A DNA stretch of 64,000 nt from Phytophthora colocasiae (GCA_018806915.1 JAGKQI010000059.1:1488001-1552000), one strand, 5' to 3'. Shown: positions 1-9,744, numbered from the stretch's first letter. Numbers and translations are program-made. Notes: generated by a model not told the origin, from the letters alone.

Positions 1-1
1 G

Positions 2-540
2 GACGAAGCGGCATTTTTTTTACAAGGCTATCTCCCGTGTATCGATGTGCCTTGGTGTCGCCCCTACACTCAAGCTGAACAAGGCCCGGATGACTTTTTT
101 GGTGGGATCTAATGCTACTGGAACCGAAAAACTACGCCTTCTAGTGCTCGGTAAGGCAAAGAACCCAAGGTGACTCCCTTCTAAACCTGACACTGTCGAC
201 TACACTGGAACTAGCAAGGGCTGGATGACGACGGCTGTCTTTCGAGAGTGGCTGGTGGAGCTGAATACCAAAATGCAAGCTGCTAAGAGGAAGATATTGT
301 TGCTGTACGACAATGCCCCGGTCCATACGGAGCCTGAGCAGGAGATGACGCACATTACAGTAGCAAGGCTGCCCAAGAATACGGCAGCAATGCTACAGCC
401 TATGGATCAGGGAGTGATTGCCTGGATCAAGAAGCGTATTCTAAACGACAGAACCGCTGCTGCTATTCTTCCTATAATTTTGTGCGAAGATGACCCCTAC
501 AAGATAGACACAGCAGACGCAATGGAGTGGCTCACTGAGG
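2..540 (+). pseudogene. Tigger/pogo-like DDE transposase fragment
   Basis: This is the catalytic core of a Tc1/mariner-superfamily (pogo/Tigger, DDE_1) transposase, which cuts and joins DNA at transposon ends. The three acidic positions are visible: DEAAFF at the very start, LLLYDNAPVH (Asp codon 309-311) and LQPMDQGVIAW (Asp codon 405-407), with 31 residues between the last two, as expected for the pogo type. The reading frame is broken: an extra T in the T-run at 14-21 shifts it and a TGA lies at 171-173, so only the part from 225 reads open. The 5' end is outside the window. The 3' end runs in frame into the neighbouring Gypsy sequence near 540, giving a chimeric 694-codon ORF (225-2309) that is unlikely to be a real gene. 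Confidence 0.8.
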
Positions 541-2979
541 CCCAACTGCCCTCTGCGAAAAGAGCGCGCCGGCCAGAATGGCCGCAACCCTGTCGCGGGT
601 CCCGCTTTGAGCTCTGCCCAGGGAAACGCCGGTTCCCAGTAGACGCGGGGTGGTCTACTGGGGAAGAACGGAGTTCTGCAGTGCGTGAGAGGCACTGGGG
701 CTCAGCCCCGAAGAGCTCCGTGCTCTTTAACACGGAACGTGTGAGCAAGCAGGGCTTGCTGGTCGTCCAAGTGGACGTGAAGGGCTTTGAGAAGCCGTGG
801 ATCGTGTTGATCGATTCGGGAGCGTCTGGCAACTACGTCAGACGCTCCACCGTTGAGGGTAGTCAGCAATATACTGAGGCGCTTCGAGCGCGAAGAGGTG
901 ACACAGTCACTGTCCGTCTAGCGACGAGCGTCCGTGTCACGGCGGCCAAGGTCCCTATGGACCTGCGGCTGAAGTTCCTGGACTTCGATAGCGTGGAACG
1001 CTGCTTGGTCCTGGACCTGGATTTGAGGTACGACCTCATCCTTGGCATGGCGTGGCTGGAGCGCCACGAGCCATGGATCGATTGGAGGTCGAAGACCTTA
1101 GGTGCTACGCACTTCTCTCCTAGTGGAGCTTTGGCGAGTCATGAAACCACCTCTGCTAGGAAGCAGAAGGGCTGTTGGCGCGAGCATCGAGCCGAGTCGG
1201 CTATGATGCTGGAAGTCGGTGTGTCCGAGTTAGTGGACAGCACCGAGTGCGAGGACCGCAGTCCTGTTGAGCGCGTAGCGATGGCTGACAGTGAGTCAAC
1301 GTGTGGGCAAAGCTCACGTAACCCCTGTGGAGCGGCACGTACTCCGTCGAGTGATACTGGTCGTGGACCAAGTCGATCGCTGAGTGTCTCTGACACTGGA
1401 CCTGGTACGGTCATTCATTGTGCAGCGGCACGTACTCCGTTGAGCGGCGTCGGTCGTCGACCGAGTGGATCGCTGAGTGTCACTGACACTGGGCCTGAAG
1501 GGGCCGAAACCTGTGCGGCGGCACGTACTCCGTCTAGTGACGTCGGCGGTAGACCGAGTCAGTCACTGAGTGTCACTGACACTGGGCCGGGCAAGGCCAA
1601 AACCTGTGCGGCGGCACGTACTCCGTCGAGTGGACGTTTGTCGGCTAGGCGACGACGTCGTAAGGCCCTATGGGCGAGACGCTCTGCGTCTGAGTCGTCT
1701 GTGACATCAAGAGTCAACGCACAGGAGAGCTGTGGGCAGCTATATACTCTGGTCGATGGAGTGGACGGCAGTGCCGAAGGCAGAGTCCGGCTGGACAGAC
1801 TGCCGAGTGTCGACAAACTCCTTGAGTTAGAGGAGATGTCATTCGCCGACTTTGGCGATGCCCTGAAGGCTGGCGAACTCGCCGAGGTGGTCATCGTTCG
1901 ACCTGAAGAAGAGTTAAACTCATCGTCCGTCGTGGACGAGTCCGTCTTGACCAGGGTCAAGAAGGCGTTGAACGCCAGGAGTGGATCGGAGATCCTCAAG
2001 AATCCCTTGGATCCCTTCTACTCCTTGATGAAGGAATATGGAGACGTTGTCTCGAAGGAACCACCGAGTGGCCCGCCTCCAGACCGAGGCGTGCGTCATG
2101 AGATCGACTTAGTTCCCGGAACTAAATACTGCGTAACCCGACAGTGGCCTCTTCCCAAAGAGCAATGCGACGTCATTGACGCCTTCTTCCGTGCGAAGCA
2201 CGCTGCGGGTCTTGTGCGCGAGAGCAAGTCTCCGCACTCCGCACTCCGCACCAACATTCTGTGTCAGAAAGCCGAATGGCAAATGGCGTATCGTTCACGC
2301 TTTCAATAAGCTTAACGCTGCCACGATTCCGGCACAGACGCCGATTCCTAGGAAGGATGTTCTTCAGAACAACATGGTGGGCTGCACCATGTATAGTGCG
2401 CTCGACTTAGTCGATGGCTACTATCAGCTGCTCATGCGAGCCAGTGACATCCCGCTTACAGCGGTGAGCACCCTGAGCGGTATGCTCTGGGAGTGGCTCG
2501 TAATGCCCCAAGGGCTCTCGAACGCGCCCGCGACGTTCAATCGTCTAGTGACGCAACTGTTCCGCCCCCTACGGGCATTCGCACAGACGTATTTTGATGA
2601 CGTTTTCGTCCACAGTCAGGCCGAACACGGCAAGACTGACGTCGAGGTGCACGTGGAACACGTGAGAGCGGTGCTCGAGTGCATGCGCACGAACAAGTTG
2701 TACGCCAACGCCGACAAGTGCGTCTTTGGCGCGGAAGAAATCCCTTTCCTAGGGTGCTTCATTGGGAAGCATGGCCTTCGTGCTGATCCAGCAAAGGTCA
2801 AGGCCATTGTGGACTGGCCGGTTCCCTTGAACCATAAGGACTTACGTAAGTGGCTTGGCTTGGCCAACTACTTGCACAAGTACAGCGAGAACTACGCTGA
2901 GTTGGCTCGGCCACTCTCGGATCTCCTTAAGAAGGATACCGGTTGAGTATGGCGTGATGAGCACGAGAGTGCGTTCACT
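541..2979 (+). pseudogene. pol: Family A Gypsy protease-reverse transcriptase remnant (copy A1)
   Basis: Polyprotein fragment of a Ty3/Gypsy retrotransposon. A retropepsin-like protease has its catalytic motif LIDSGAS near 809-829 and the second conserved motif LILGMAWL near 1036. A repeat-rich linker follows, then reverse transcriptase from about 2080, with WPLPKEQ, PTFCVRKPNGKWRIVHAFN, the substrate-positioning MPQGLSNAPATFN and the catalytic YFDDVFVHS near 2590. Three lesions are visible: a 7-bp tandem duplication near 2231-2251 shifts the frame between SPHSA and PTFCV; a TGA at 2944-2946 replaces an expected Trp codon after KKDTG; and the element is cut in the RNase H lead-in (VWRDEHESAFT) by the LTR at 2980. 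RNase H and integrase are absent. Confidence 0.88.
1326..1637 (+). repeat. 93-bp in-frame tandem repeat in family A pol linker
   Basis: Units start at 1326, 1419, 1512 and 1605, so the period is exactly 93 bp (31 codons) for about 3.3 copies. Each unit encodes a variant of CAAARTPSS...SLSVTDTGP. It lies between protease and RT, and unit length and phase keep the reading frame. Each unit carries the palindrome AGTGTCACTGACACT or a one-base variant. Confidence 0.9.
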
Positions 2980-3437
2980 TGATGGGTCTGCTTAGACCTA
3001 TTAGGTGGCGTACACGTGCGCTTACGTGTATGAGGAAGCGTGCAATTAGAATAGACTTAATTTAAGTATACTTATTTAAATAAGTATAATTAAATCAAAT
3101 ATAACTAAATTAAACTGCAAAATACCGTAAAATGAGAACTGTTATTGAATTTGGCATAAGCCAATTATGGACCTCCTAAAACTGTTTGTTATCTATTTCT
3201 AAAGGGTCTGCCAACGTGTGGTTGGCAGAAACTCTGCTCAGTGATTGGTAGAAATCCGTTACTTTCTACCAATAATATGCACAAATGCACACGAACCATC
3301 CAAATATGTGGTTCGCCCATGTATCCATTGGTGTGTACAGCACACCAAGGTCTGAGGCCCATTTCCAACCTCTAACAGTTATCCTAACTGTTAGAGTTAC
3401 AAGTGGTACAACCACTTGTACGTGTAACCCCGTTACA
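2980..3437 (-). repeat. Family A LTR, minus orientation (3' LTR)
   Basis: Read on the minus strand it starts TGTAACGGGGTTACACG and ends GGTCTAAGCAGACCCATCA, 458 bp, homologous along its length to the LTR at 29184-29643. A polypurine tract abuts its minus-strand start, so it is the 3' LTR of the minus-sense element to its right. Its left end lies inside copy A1, which it truncates. No target duplication can be tested because the partner LTR is missing. Confidence 0.85.
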
Positions 3438-3450
3438 CCATCCCCCCGTT
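3438..3450 (-). promoter_or_regulatory. Polypurine tract of family A
   Basis: On the minus strand AACGGGGGGATGG directly precedes the LTR start TGTAACGGGG. Such a tract primes plus-strand DNA synthesis in LTR retrotransposons. It fixes the sense direction of this element as minus and shows that the ORF at 3539-5083 is antisense. Confidence 0.75.
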
Positions 3451-3538
3451 AAGATTTGACGTATCGGTCTCGATACGTCAATCAACAGAACTTGACAAGA
3501 CCGTCAAGTTCCCGAGAGAAATCCGAGTTCATTTCGCA

Positions 3539-5083
3539 ATGAACTCGCCAACGCCCACGTCTCCGTCCGCTTCTGCGGACGCGCAAGCCTCACCTGCTGC
3601 CTCTGCAGCAGGAACAACGACTTCAGCAGTGCCCACTAGCACTGCTGCTTCCAGCGGTCCGACAGAGAAGCTCTCTGTCACCATGTACCATGCTCTCCAT
3701 AAGGAGAAACATGAGAAGAAGACTTCTTCTTCTTCTCTAGCAGAGATTAAGAATCCTGCTGTCCCTCTCAAAGAACTCTTTGGAGAGGACTACGAAGACA
3801 TCCTCGACTACGAGGATGTCGAGGAGGGGGAGGTTGATGTCAAGGCTCCCGCTCCCGTGTCTTCGTCCGAAGACACGCCCAACCCACCCGTGGGGTCTCG
3901 ACGACCTCGTGTTGAGGTCTCGGACGCTTCAAGCTCGAAGCGTCCGCGCAGTGATGGCGAAGCGTCCCCCATGTCGAGGGCGCTCACTGCACCGCGCACT
4001 GATCCGCCAGTGCGCACGCCATGGATGCCTACTGAGGCGGAGATCCATGACCGGTTCGGTGCTAGTTCACCACCGAACCCGATACTGTTGTACTCATGCA
4101 ACAGTATCAACGACGACGATGTCGCCGCTAAGGTTGTCTTTGAGTCCGAGACTCAAAGACGCGACTACTATATCGGGCTCTTTCACGAGCTCCGATACTA
4201 TGCAGCGAAGAAGACTTCGCGCAAGAGCAAAGTGCCAGAGTGGCAGGCACTTTGTCAGTCGTGGAACGCCTTTGTTGAAAACTTCAACAAAGACCCGAAG
4301 GCATATCGCGATCGCGTTGCTGCGGCTCGCGATCGCTACTACACTTACACTACACGTTGTAAGTGTGAACGCCTCCATGATCAGTCCATGGAAGCGGGGA
4401 TCCCATGTGCCGTTCCCTTTGGCACACCCTGTCCGTGTTGCCCACCCTTGGCAACACGCCTTACCGAAAGTGATCTCCTGGGGTACACGGTCGTCCGTGT
4501 ACCCGATCACATCAAGGAGCTCCGTGGTCGTATTGTGCCACGCGAAGCTCCGAGTGCTGTGGCTGACCGCAGCACTCCTCGTGCAGGGTTTACCCCTGCA
4601 AGTTATGGTGGGCTTCGTACGCCCTCACCATTTCCGGAACGTCCTCCATCAGGACGTTCCGCGGCTCCCATGTATCTCGATGGGGAGGAAATCCTCTCCA
4701 ACGAATACGAAAACGAACCCCTTGAGAGTTCGTTCTCTTACGAGCCACAATCCGCTCAACAATCCAGCGGATCGCTCCACGCGCGTCGCGCAACGGCGGC
4801 GGAGGGGGTGGGAACACTCCCTCCGCATGGTCAACGCTATGACCATGACGATCGTGCCCTGCACGATCGAGTTGCTGCGCTGGAGCAGACACAGAGCGCT
4901 GAGATAGCTGCTCTGAAGCAGGAGGTTCGTGTCCTCCGTGCTGAGGTCTGCGAGGCAGCTCAGACTGCCTCGAACCTCTCGTCCGGTCTTGGGACGAGAG
5001 TGAACCGGTTGATCGACCGTGTCGACGGTCTCGAGAAGGCCTTCCAGGCCTCTCGCACTCCTCAGTCGGACTACCAACCCTAG
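3539..5083 (+). CDS. Antisense ORF between pol and 3' LTR of family A (514 aa)
   Basis: An uninterrupted 514-codon ORF runs opposite to its element's gag-pol, starting about 100 bp from the 3' LTR and ending inside the integrase/chromodomain gene, which it overlaps by 494 bp. I do not recognise a named family. Visible order: a Ser/Ala/Pro/Thr-rich N terminus (1-45), an acidic stretch (EDYEDILDYEDVEEGEVDV, ~82-100), a likely nuclear signal (SSSKRPRSDGE), a globular centre (~165-290) with YYIGLFHELRYYAAKK and a Cys cluster (TRCKCERLH, CAVPFGTPCPCC), and a C-terminal coiled coil (AALEQTQSAEIAALKQEVR). The DNA is tiled with short perfect hairpins. The lack of stops, in a window where most coding regions are broken, suggests it was coding until recently. 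Expression from the 3' LTR is inferred. Confidence 0.7.
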   Translation: MNSPTPTSPSASADAQASPAASAAGTTTSAVPTSTAASSGPTEKLSVTMYHALHKEKHEKKTSSSSLAEIKNPAVPLKELFGEDYEDILDYEDVEEGEVDVKAPAPVSSSEDTPNPPVGSRRPRVEVSDASSSKRPRSDGEASPMSRALTAPRTDPPVRTPWMPTEAEIHDRFGASSPPNPILLYSCNSINDDDVAAKVVFESETQRRDYYIGLFHELRYYAAKKTSRKSKVPEWQALCQSWNAFVENFNKDPKAYRDRVAAARDRYYTYTTRCKCERLHDQSMEAGIPCAVPFGTPCPCCPPLATRLTESDLLGYTVVRVPDHIKELRGRIVPREAPSAVADRSTPRAGFTPASYGGLRTPSPFPERPPSGRSAAPMYLDGEEILSNEYENEPLESSFSYEPQSAQQSSGSLHARRATAAEGVGTLPPHGQRYDHDDRALHDRVAALEQTQSAEIAALKQEVRVLRAEVCEAAQTASNLSSGLGTRVNRLIDRVDGLEKAFQASRTPQSDYQP

Positions 5084-5465
5084 GTAGTCCGTGCTGCACG
5101 TACGGCTTCAACCGCCCGACGTAGAAGGTCGGGTGTAGCCTCATGCTGGACGGTATGTCCAGCCGGTACGCGTTACCATGCCGTTCAAGTACTTTGAACG
5201 GCCCAATGAATCTTGGAGCAAGCTTGCTTGCTCCAAAGTCAGACACTGCATGTTTAGGCAGGTTTTGTGTAGCTAACAAAACTAATGAACCCTTTTCGAA
5301 TTCATTTATGTTGCCCCTACCAACATTATCAGCGTTCAGCTTCTGTCGATCGACAGAAGCTGCGATAGCATCCTGGACAAACCGTATGACGGCTTGTCTT
5401 CGCTGGACAAAGTCTAGCGCACCCGAGCTGAATCCATTCAGCTTGTCGCCCTTGTCAGCAGCAGG
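4590..5465 (-). pseudogene. pol: Family A integrase C terminus with chromodomain
   Basis: The 3' end of a minus-sense Gypsy pol. It starts in the integrase C-terminal part (AVIRFVQDAIAASVDRQKLN), continues through the GPY/F-type module (FIGPFKVLERHGNAYRLD, HPTFYVGRLKPY), then a Pro/Arg/Ser-rich linker, and ends in a chromodomain (IVERIVARKRTNSQGVRF, IRWRGFPPHRDTWEP), which usually steers integration to chromatin marks. The stop is at 4590. The reading frame stays open to 5519, but bases right of about 5465 belong to the family B element, so the upstream part of pol is lost. Its last 494 bp are shared with the antisense ORF on the other strand. Confidence 0.85.
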
Positions 5466-7018
5466 CTCATATACACACCTGGTTCCAATTCCAGTTCTTC
5501 GTCCGAGACCTTCATACATTGTTCATACTCCATTCGTAACTTTTCCTCCGGCGTTCCTGGCATCCCCTGAATAGGGATACCCATGACTCATCTATCAGGT
5601 CTAACTCGTCTGTGGGTGACTCAGAAGTCTGAGGATCATCTCGGAGCACTCAGATTCTGAGTCTAGAACATCGACACTAGAGTTAACAGAGTTGCCACCA
5701 GAGCCTTTGTGCGAAACACTTACAGAGAACGTTTCCAGATCTCTGGTGTCTGTACTGACGTCCATGCTGCCCGTTGTTTTACTGCAACAACCATCCTTCG
5801 TCTGGGTGGATGCATCCAAGGCGAAACGTACTCGCTTCACGGCTGGTGGTGAGTCCGGTTTCACAAACTGCACCCGAGCGTTGTCAAACCTAGGACGTTG
5901 CAGTATCTCAGTCGGCCATGGGTAGTCTGGTCGATCTACACATGGGGGTTGCGGTATTAGGGCTTCTGATTCCGCCTCCCGTTTCATACGCCTCTTAGTT
6001 TCTGGTGACGGGGTACTTTCCAGAATCAAAACTTCCCAGTCGCGATACGCAGCAGAACCTGGACGTACAAAACGTCCATGTCTCGGAAAGAAACCATATT
6101 CTACGATCCTCGCGACATCAGAGAGCTCGTTTACCCAAGTGTTCTTATCAGAAATGTTAACCACGCGAACCGCCACAGACCACGAGCGAGCAGCATAGAT
6201 CAACTGTGTAACCCAGCGATCACCACGCCCAGCTCACACGACTTCCCGTTGCGGGTTAGTCGGTCCATAGTCAATCCTGACAACAAACTCTTCACCAAGG
6301 CTCAGGAGGACAGCCTCGCTCGGTCTGACAGACCTGTTACGACCTATATGGTCACCAGGTTCCCAATTACACATCATTACAACCACTTCGTCTGGTAACG
6401 ACACCAGACCCTCTCGAGCACTAATCCTCACTCCAGCGGCAAACGTGAAACTCATTCCCAGAAGCACATCAATCCCTTCACCGATATTCGCGACCCAAAC
6501 ATCCACAATATACACCACTCTTGGTCCAAGCGTCAACTTGATCTCGGCGCTGGCACCGATGTATGTAGGAACACCACCCATCCCTGATACCTTGGTGTGT
6601 TTATGCGACTTGAGTCTGAGTCCGAGCTTACGCGAAAAGTCGTAACTCAGAATATTTATCGTCGCACCCGTATCCAAGAGAATCTTGGTCCGATGATCGT
6701 TTACGGCACCATGCACCATCACCACATCTCGCTTTGAACGATCAGGGTAATTATCTTCCCACCAACCATAGCATTCGCCATTCTTCAGTCTGAACGACAC
6801 TGTATCATCCGGAGTCAAGTCGGCGTTTTCAGAGATTTCAGGCAACTTATTCCTTGAATATCCAGAAGGTATGGCTGATTCCTGGGCAAAAGTAGTCATG
6901 TATTGTTGGTTGTTATCTTGAGTCTTTCTCAGCTCCGGTCCTACACACACTAGAACACATAACTCTGGGATATTGCCTTGCCCGGCGCGTTTCGGATCCC
7001 CATCCGACGGGCACATTA
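5465..7018 (-). pseudogene. pol: Family B protease and pol N-terminal region (copy B-D)
   Basis: This is the start of the pol frame of a minus-sense family B Gypsy, matching 44673-46250 on the plus strand. It opens at the frameshift site (PSDGDPKRAGQG), contains a protease with ILLDTGATINILSYDF and DVLLGMSFTF, then a linker including VRVVNISDKNTW and RHGRFVRPGSAAYRDWEVL. One frame runs from 7016 to 5601 with a single nonsense codon at 6234-6236, a TGA where the paralogue has Trp (TNPQREVVW). After the TAG at 5601 homology continues in another frame to about 5465 (the ELELEPGVY region). The RT itself is missing; the break abuts the family A integrase. Confidence 0.85.
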
Positions 7019-7025
7019 GTTTAAC
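6979..7025 (-). promoter_or_regulatory. Putative -1 frameshift signal, family B (copy B-D)
   Basis: On the minus strand GTTAAAC (7025-7019) is followed by a nested hairpin: outer stem GCCCG/CGGGC and inner stem TCGGAT/ATCCGA around GGGG. The hairpin is the same as in the second copy at 44663-44708. In this copy the gag frame has drifted, so the heptamer is no longer in the expected register. It supports the site by conservation rather than by function. Confidence 0.6.
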
Positions 7026-7415
7026 GGCTTCCCAGAGTCTGCCTCATCCCCCAGGAGTTTTTCTCGTAGTTCGGCATGTCCTTAAGTGCGCTTTGACGGG
7101 CGAGTTGCTTGAGTGCTTCCAGAGTCTTCAGATCTTCACAAGGTTTTCCCAGGTGCACTCTTCCACAGACTTCACAGGGTGGCACCCGACACGTTCGACT
7201 CGGGTGTCCCTTTTCCTGACATCGATCGCACGTGATGTCCTTCCAGCAGCTTTCTGAGTGTCCTGAGCGCTGACATTTTTCACAGAACTTGTTCCAGTAA
7301 CCTCCACTTTCATGACGCCTCTGATGGAATCCTTGACCTGACGATCCCGGTGGGGATTGGGGCGGCGGACGCCATCCCATGTTATCCATTACTCGATATA
7401 CTTCATTCGTCAGGG
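7021..7415 (-). pseudogene. gag: Family B gag C terminus, zinc knuckles (copy B-D)
   Basis: The nucleocapsid end of Gag, which packages element RNA. Three Cys/His knuckles are visible: CEKCQRSGHSESC (one residue shorter than the paralogue), CDRCQEKGHPSRTC (CX2CX4HX4C) and CEVCGRVHLGKPC (CX2CX3HX4C). The upstream half of this gag is separated from it by the solo LTR at 7416-9309; across that insertion the coding sequence rejoins as ADWTQTLTNEVYRVMDNMGW. Confidence 0.85.
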
Positions 7416-7942
7416 TGACACGTTGCTAATTACGATTTTTCGAGTGGATATGGACGTTACGCTGTGATGTGATTGGATATACACTGGATTGTGGGAGAAA
7501 GGGAGATGTGGGACGAGGTTATGTCCCGTGCGACAATGATGGATCTGTGGAAGAAAACTGCTATATATATTAACCTTCACCTGTACTGCAAAGGGGCCCA
7601 AGAGATCAGAAGTGTTCCTCGGAAAAGTGCACAAACTCCGAGAGACAACAACACTCAGTCTGATCGCCGGACTTTCCCCGACGATGAGTGCCTAAAGGTT
7701 GGCAGAAAGTTTCTCAGAAGAATGTATCTCTGAGAGACCTCATCCCGTTGCCGTCCTGTGTGACGATGATGGTTCAAGGAATACAGTTATACCCACAAGA
7801 TACCAAGTATCGCGCACCGGACGTAGCGCACCCCGCGCATATCCCAACTGGACTTCGTGCGTTGTAGCATACGTGCTCCACACCCTGAAAACACTCATGG
7901 ATTTCTGGTATCACGCATGGAAACTCTGATATCACACCATGA

Positions 7943-8018
7943 AGTCTGACGTACATGAGTCCGACGTACATGAAGTCCGACGTACATGAGTCCGACGTAC
8001 ATGAGTCTGACGAACATG
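7943..8018 (+). repeat. 15-16 bp LTR minisatellite, 5 units
   Basis: Five tandem units of AGTCYGACGWACATG(A). The same array has 6 units at 39155-39245, 4 at 54638-54698 and 3 (inverted) at 34314-34358. More degenerate copies of the core continue to about 8225. Confidence 0.9.
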
Positions 8019-8047
8019 ATTCTGGTAACACAAGTCTGATGTGTCCG

Positions 8048-8059
8048 GCTTATATAAGC
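8048..8059. promoter_or_regulatory. Palindromic TATA element of the family B LTR
   Basis: GCTTATATAAGC is a perfect 12-bp palindrome. It is kept in every full-length ~1.9 kb family B LTR here (39275-39286, 54728-54739, 34273-34284). It reads as a TATA box on both strands. Promoter activity is inferred. Confidence 0.5.
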
Positions 8060-9309
8060 AATATTCCAGACATTGCCAGTTTCCGATGAACAGACTCCGA
8101 CGTACAAGACTCCGATGATCAGACCCAAGTGTCACGACTCTGGTATTACGACTCTGATGTACATGATTCCGGAGTACATGGTTCCGATGAACATGTCTCC
8201 GACGCACATGATTCCAGACCCTGATGGACAGGATACCAGACTCTGACACTCTGAAGTCCACCCCCATACTGAAACCAAGTGTACCCAACACGACCTCACG
8301 CAATCAAGTGAAACGCAACCCACTCATCCCTGTAATGACATCATTAAGTGTCGACTCGACAAGATCCGCTGTACCGACTACCATAGTGAGCCCAAGTGAA
8401 GATTCCTGAGTTATACTGAGACCAAGTGTATATGAGAATATGGAAGACAGAAGACAGAGAGATACGAGATAGATAACCAGAGTTCAATTTTCCCTGTTGT
8501 AACGAGTTCGATTTGCTTTGTTATAACGAGGTTGTCTGCCTGCTGCTTCTCGTAAGTATTAGGCCACGACAAAGCTTTGAGTCGTGTGATCTCTCACCTA
8601 TCAAGCCCCTTTAGGTGGAGATCAGCGTAACGTAGAGACCTGAGAGGACCCACCTATTCCATTTACTATTTGGGTCGTTTGTCTTGTCTCTAACGGTAGC
8701 CCATTTCATATTGTACGTTTGGACAGGTTTTGGGAGCTAGACAGTCGCTCTCAAGACGCTCGGTAGACTGTTATATAACTGATAGTGTATTGGTTTATTT
8801 TCCCTCTATATATTAGAGGGTGGTGCGCGAAGTTACGGGAATACCAGACAGACCAGGTGTCTGGTGAACATTTCCCTAGTTGACCTGGAGAACTAGCCCA
8901 CTGCTCAAGGGCCAGGAAAGAATAAGAGCAGCTACATATTTGTATATCGGAACTCTATATTGCGGTTATATCGGAAGTCTATTGACAGGACTTCCCTTTG
9001 TATTAATCTCTCTTCTGACTTCAGAAATCTCTGGTGTACACAAGTGTTCACCGGAAAACGTTTGACTCCCAATCGCTCCTGTGAGGACCAGAAGGACATC
9101 CGACGGTCTACCCAAGGAACCCTCACTCTCACACAAACTCTCACGACCCCGTCGAGGGTCTCACTACCAAGACAACGAACCTACGAGGACAGCACAAGGT
9201 AACACACGCCCACCTTGCTGTGCGACTCTGGTATCACTGCCGGTAGTCACACTTCCAGGTTCACTGTACGCCCCTGCACCGCGGTAAAAGTTGCACCGAC
9301 TTCGCGACA

Positions 9310-9744
9310 AGGGTCTGCGTCCAATCCGCACTTGGCGGGGCCGAGCTACTTGAGGAAGCTTGCGTAGTATTTACATCTCGAGTAGACTCTGAAGTCGCAC
9401 TTGAAGATCTGGAATCACTCGTCTGGTCTCTGGTATCCTTACTGGTTTTCTGGGATTCCTTATGGTTTTCAGAGTCTTCAGAGGCGTAGTCTTCAGAATC
9501 CACATCCCTCGCGACGTAAGTCCGATTCATACGCTTGGGCTTGAACTGTCCTCGTGGAATATTGTCGGCTCGGAAGTCCCGCGACTTGGTGGGGGTCATA
9601 TCTTGGTCACCAGTTCGCCAAACATCTTCATCTTGCAGTAGGGCATACTCCAAATCTGAAATCCGTCAAATTTCTGACCTTGCCGCGAGGTTTTCAGACG
9701 AGTGTCCTTCAGCTTAGTAATGAAACGCAATACATGTTTCTTAA
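9310..9744 (-). pseudogene. gag: Family B gag, middle segment (copy B-D)
   Basis: Segment of Gag between the capsid-like region and the zinc knuckles. It contains KKHVLRFITKLKDTRLK, YALLQDEDVWRTGDQD and RGQFKPKRMNRTYVARD, matching 43850-44260 of the plus-strand copy. Small indels near 9665-9700 disturb the frame. The right boundary is the TTAA at 9741-9744 where the piggyBac element entered. Confidence 0.8.

Larger units (their letters stand above)
7416..9309 (+). mobile_element. Solo family B LTR (1,894 bp) inserted in gag
   Basis: Starts TGACACGTTGCTAATTACG and ends CCGACTTCGCGACA, matching both LTRs of the 38627-55983 element. It is flanked by AGGG on both sides (7412-7415 and 9310-9313), a 4-bp target duplication, and removing it with one AGGG restores the minus-strand gag reading frame. 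It contains a palindromic TATA element (8048-8059) and the tandem array at 7943-8018. A lone LTR with a target duplication implies integration followed by LTR-LTR recombination. Confidence 0.9.

Noticed and set aside
225..2309. A 694-codon host or fusion gene
   Set aside because: The first ~105 codons are Tigger transposase and the rest is Gypsy protease/RT, joined by chance at an element boundary.
3780..4907. 375-codon plus-strand frame overlapping the antisense ORF
   Set aside because: It is a shadow in another frame: Arg/Ser/Thr-biased composition, no recognisable domain, and it lies inside the longer 514-codon frame whose composition and domains look protein-like.
7943..8018. CRISPR-like array of short repeats
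   Set aside because: Units are contiguous 15-16 bp tandems without spacers, inside a eukaryotic LTR.
8018..8050. Hammerhead-ribozyme-like core (CTGATG near a GTC site)
   Set aside because: The second conserved core GAAA and the three stems cannot be placed at the right spacing.
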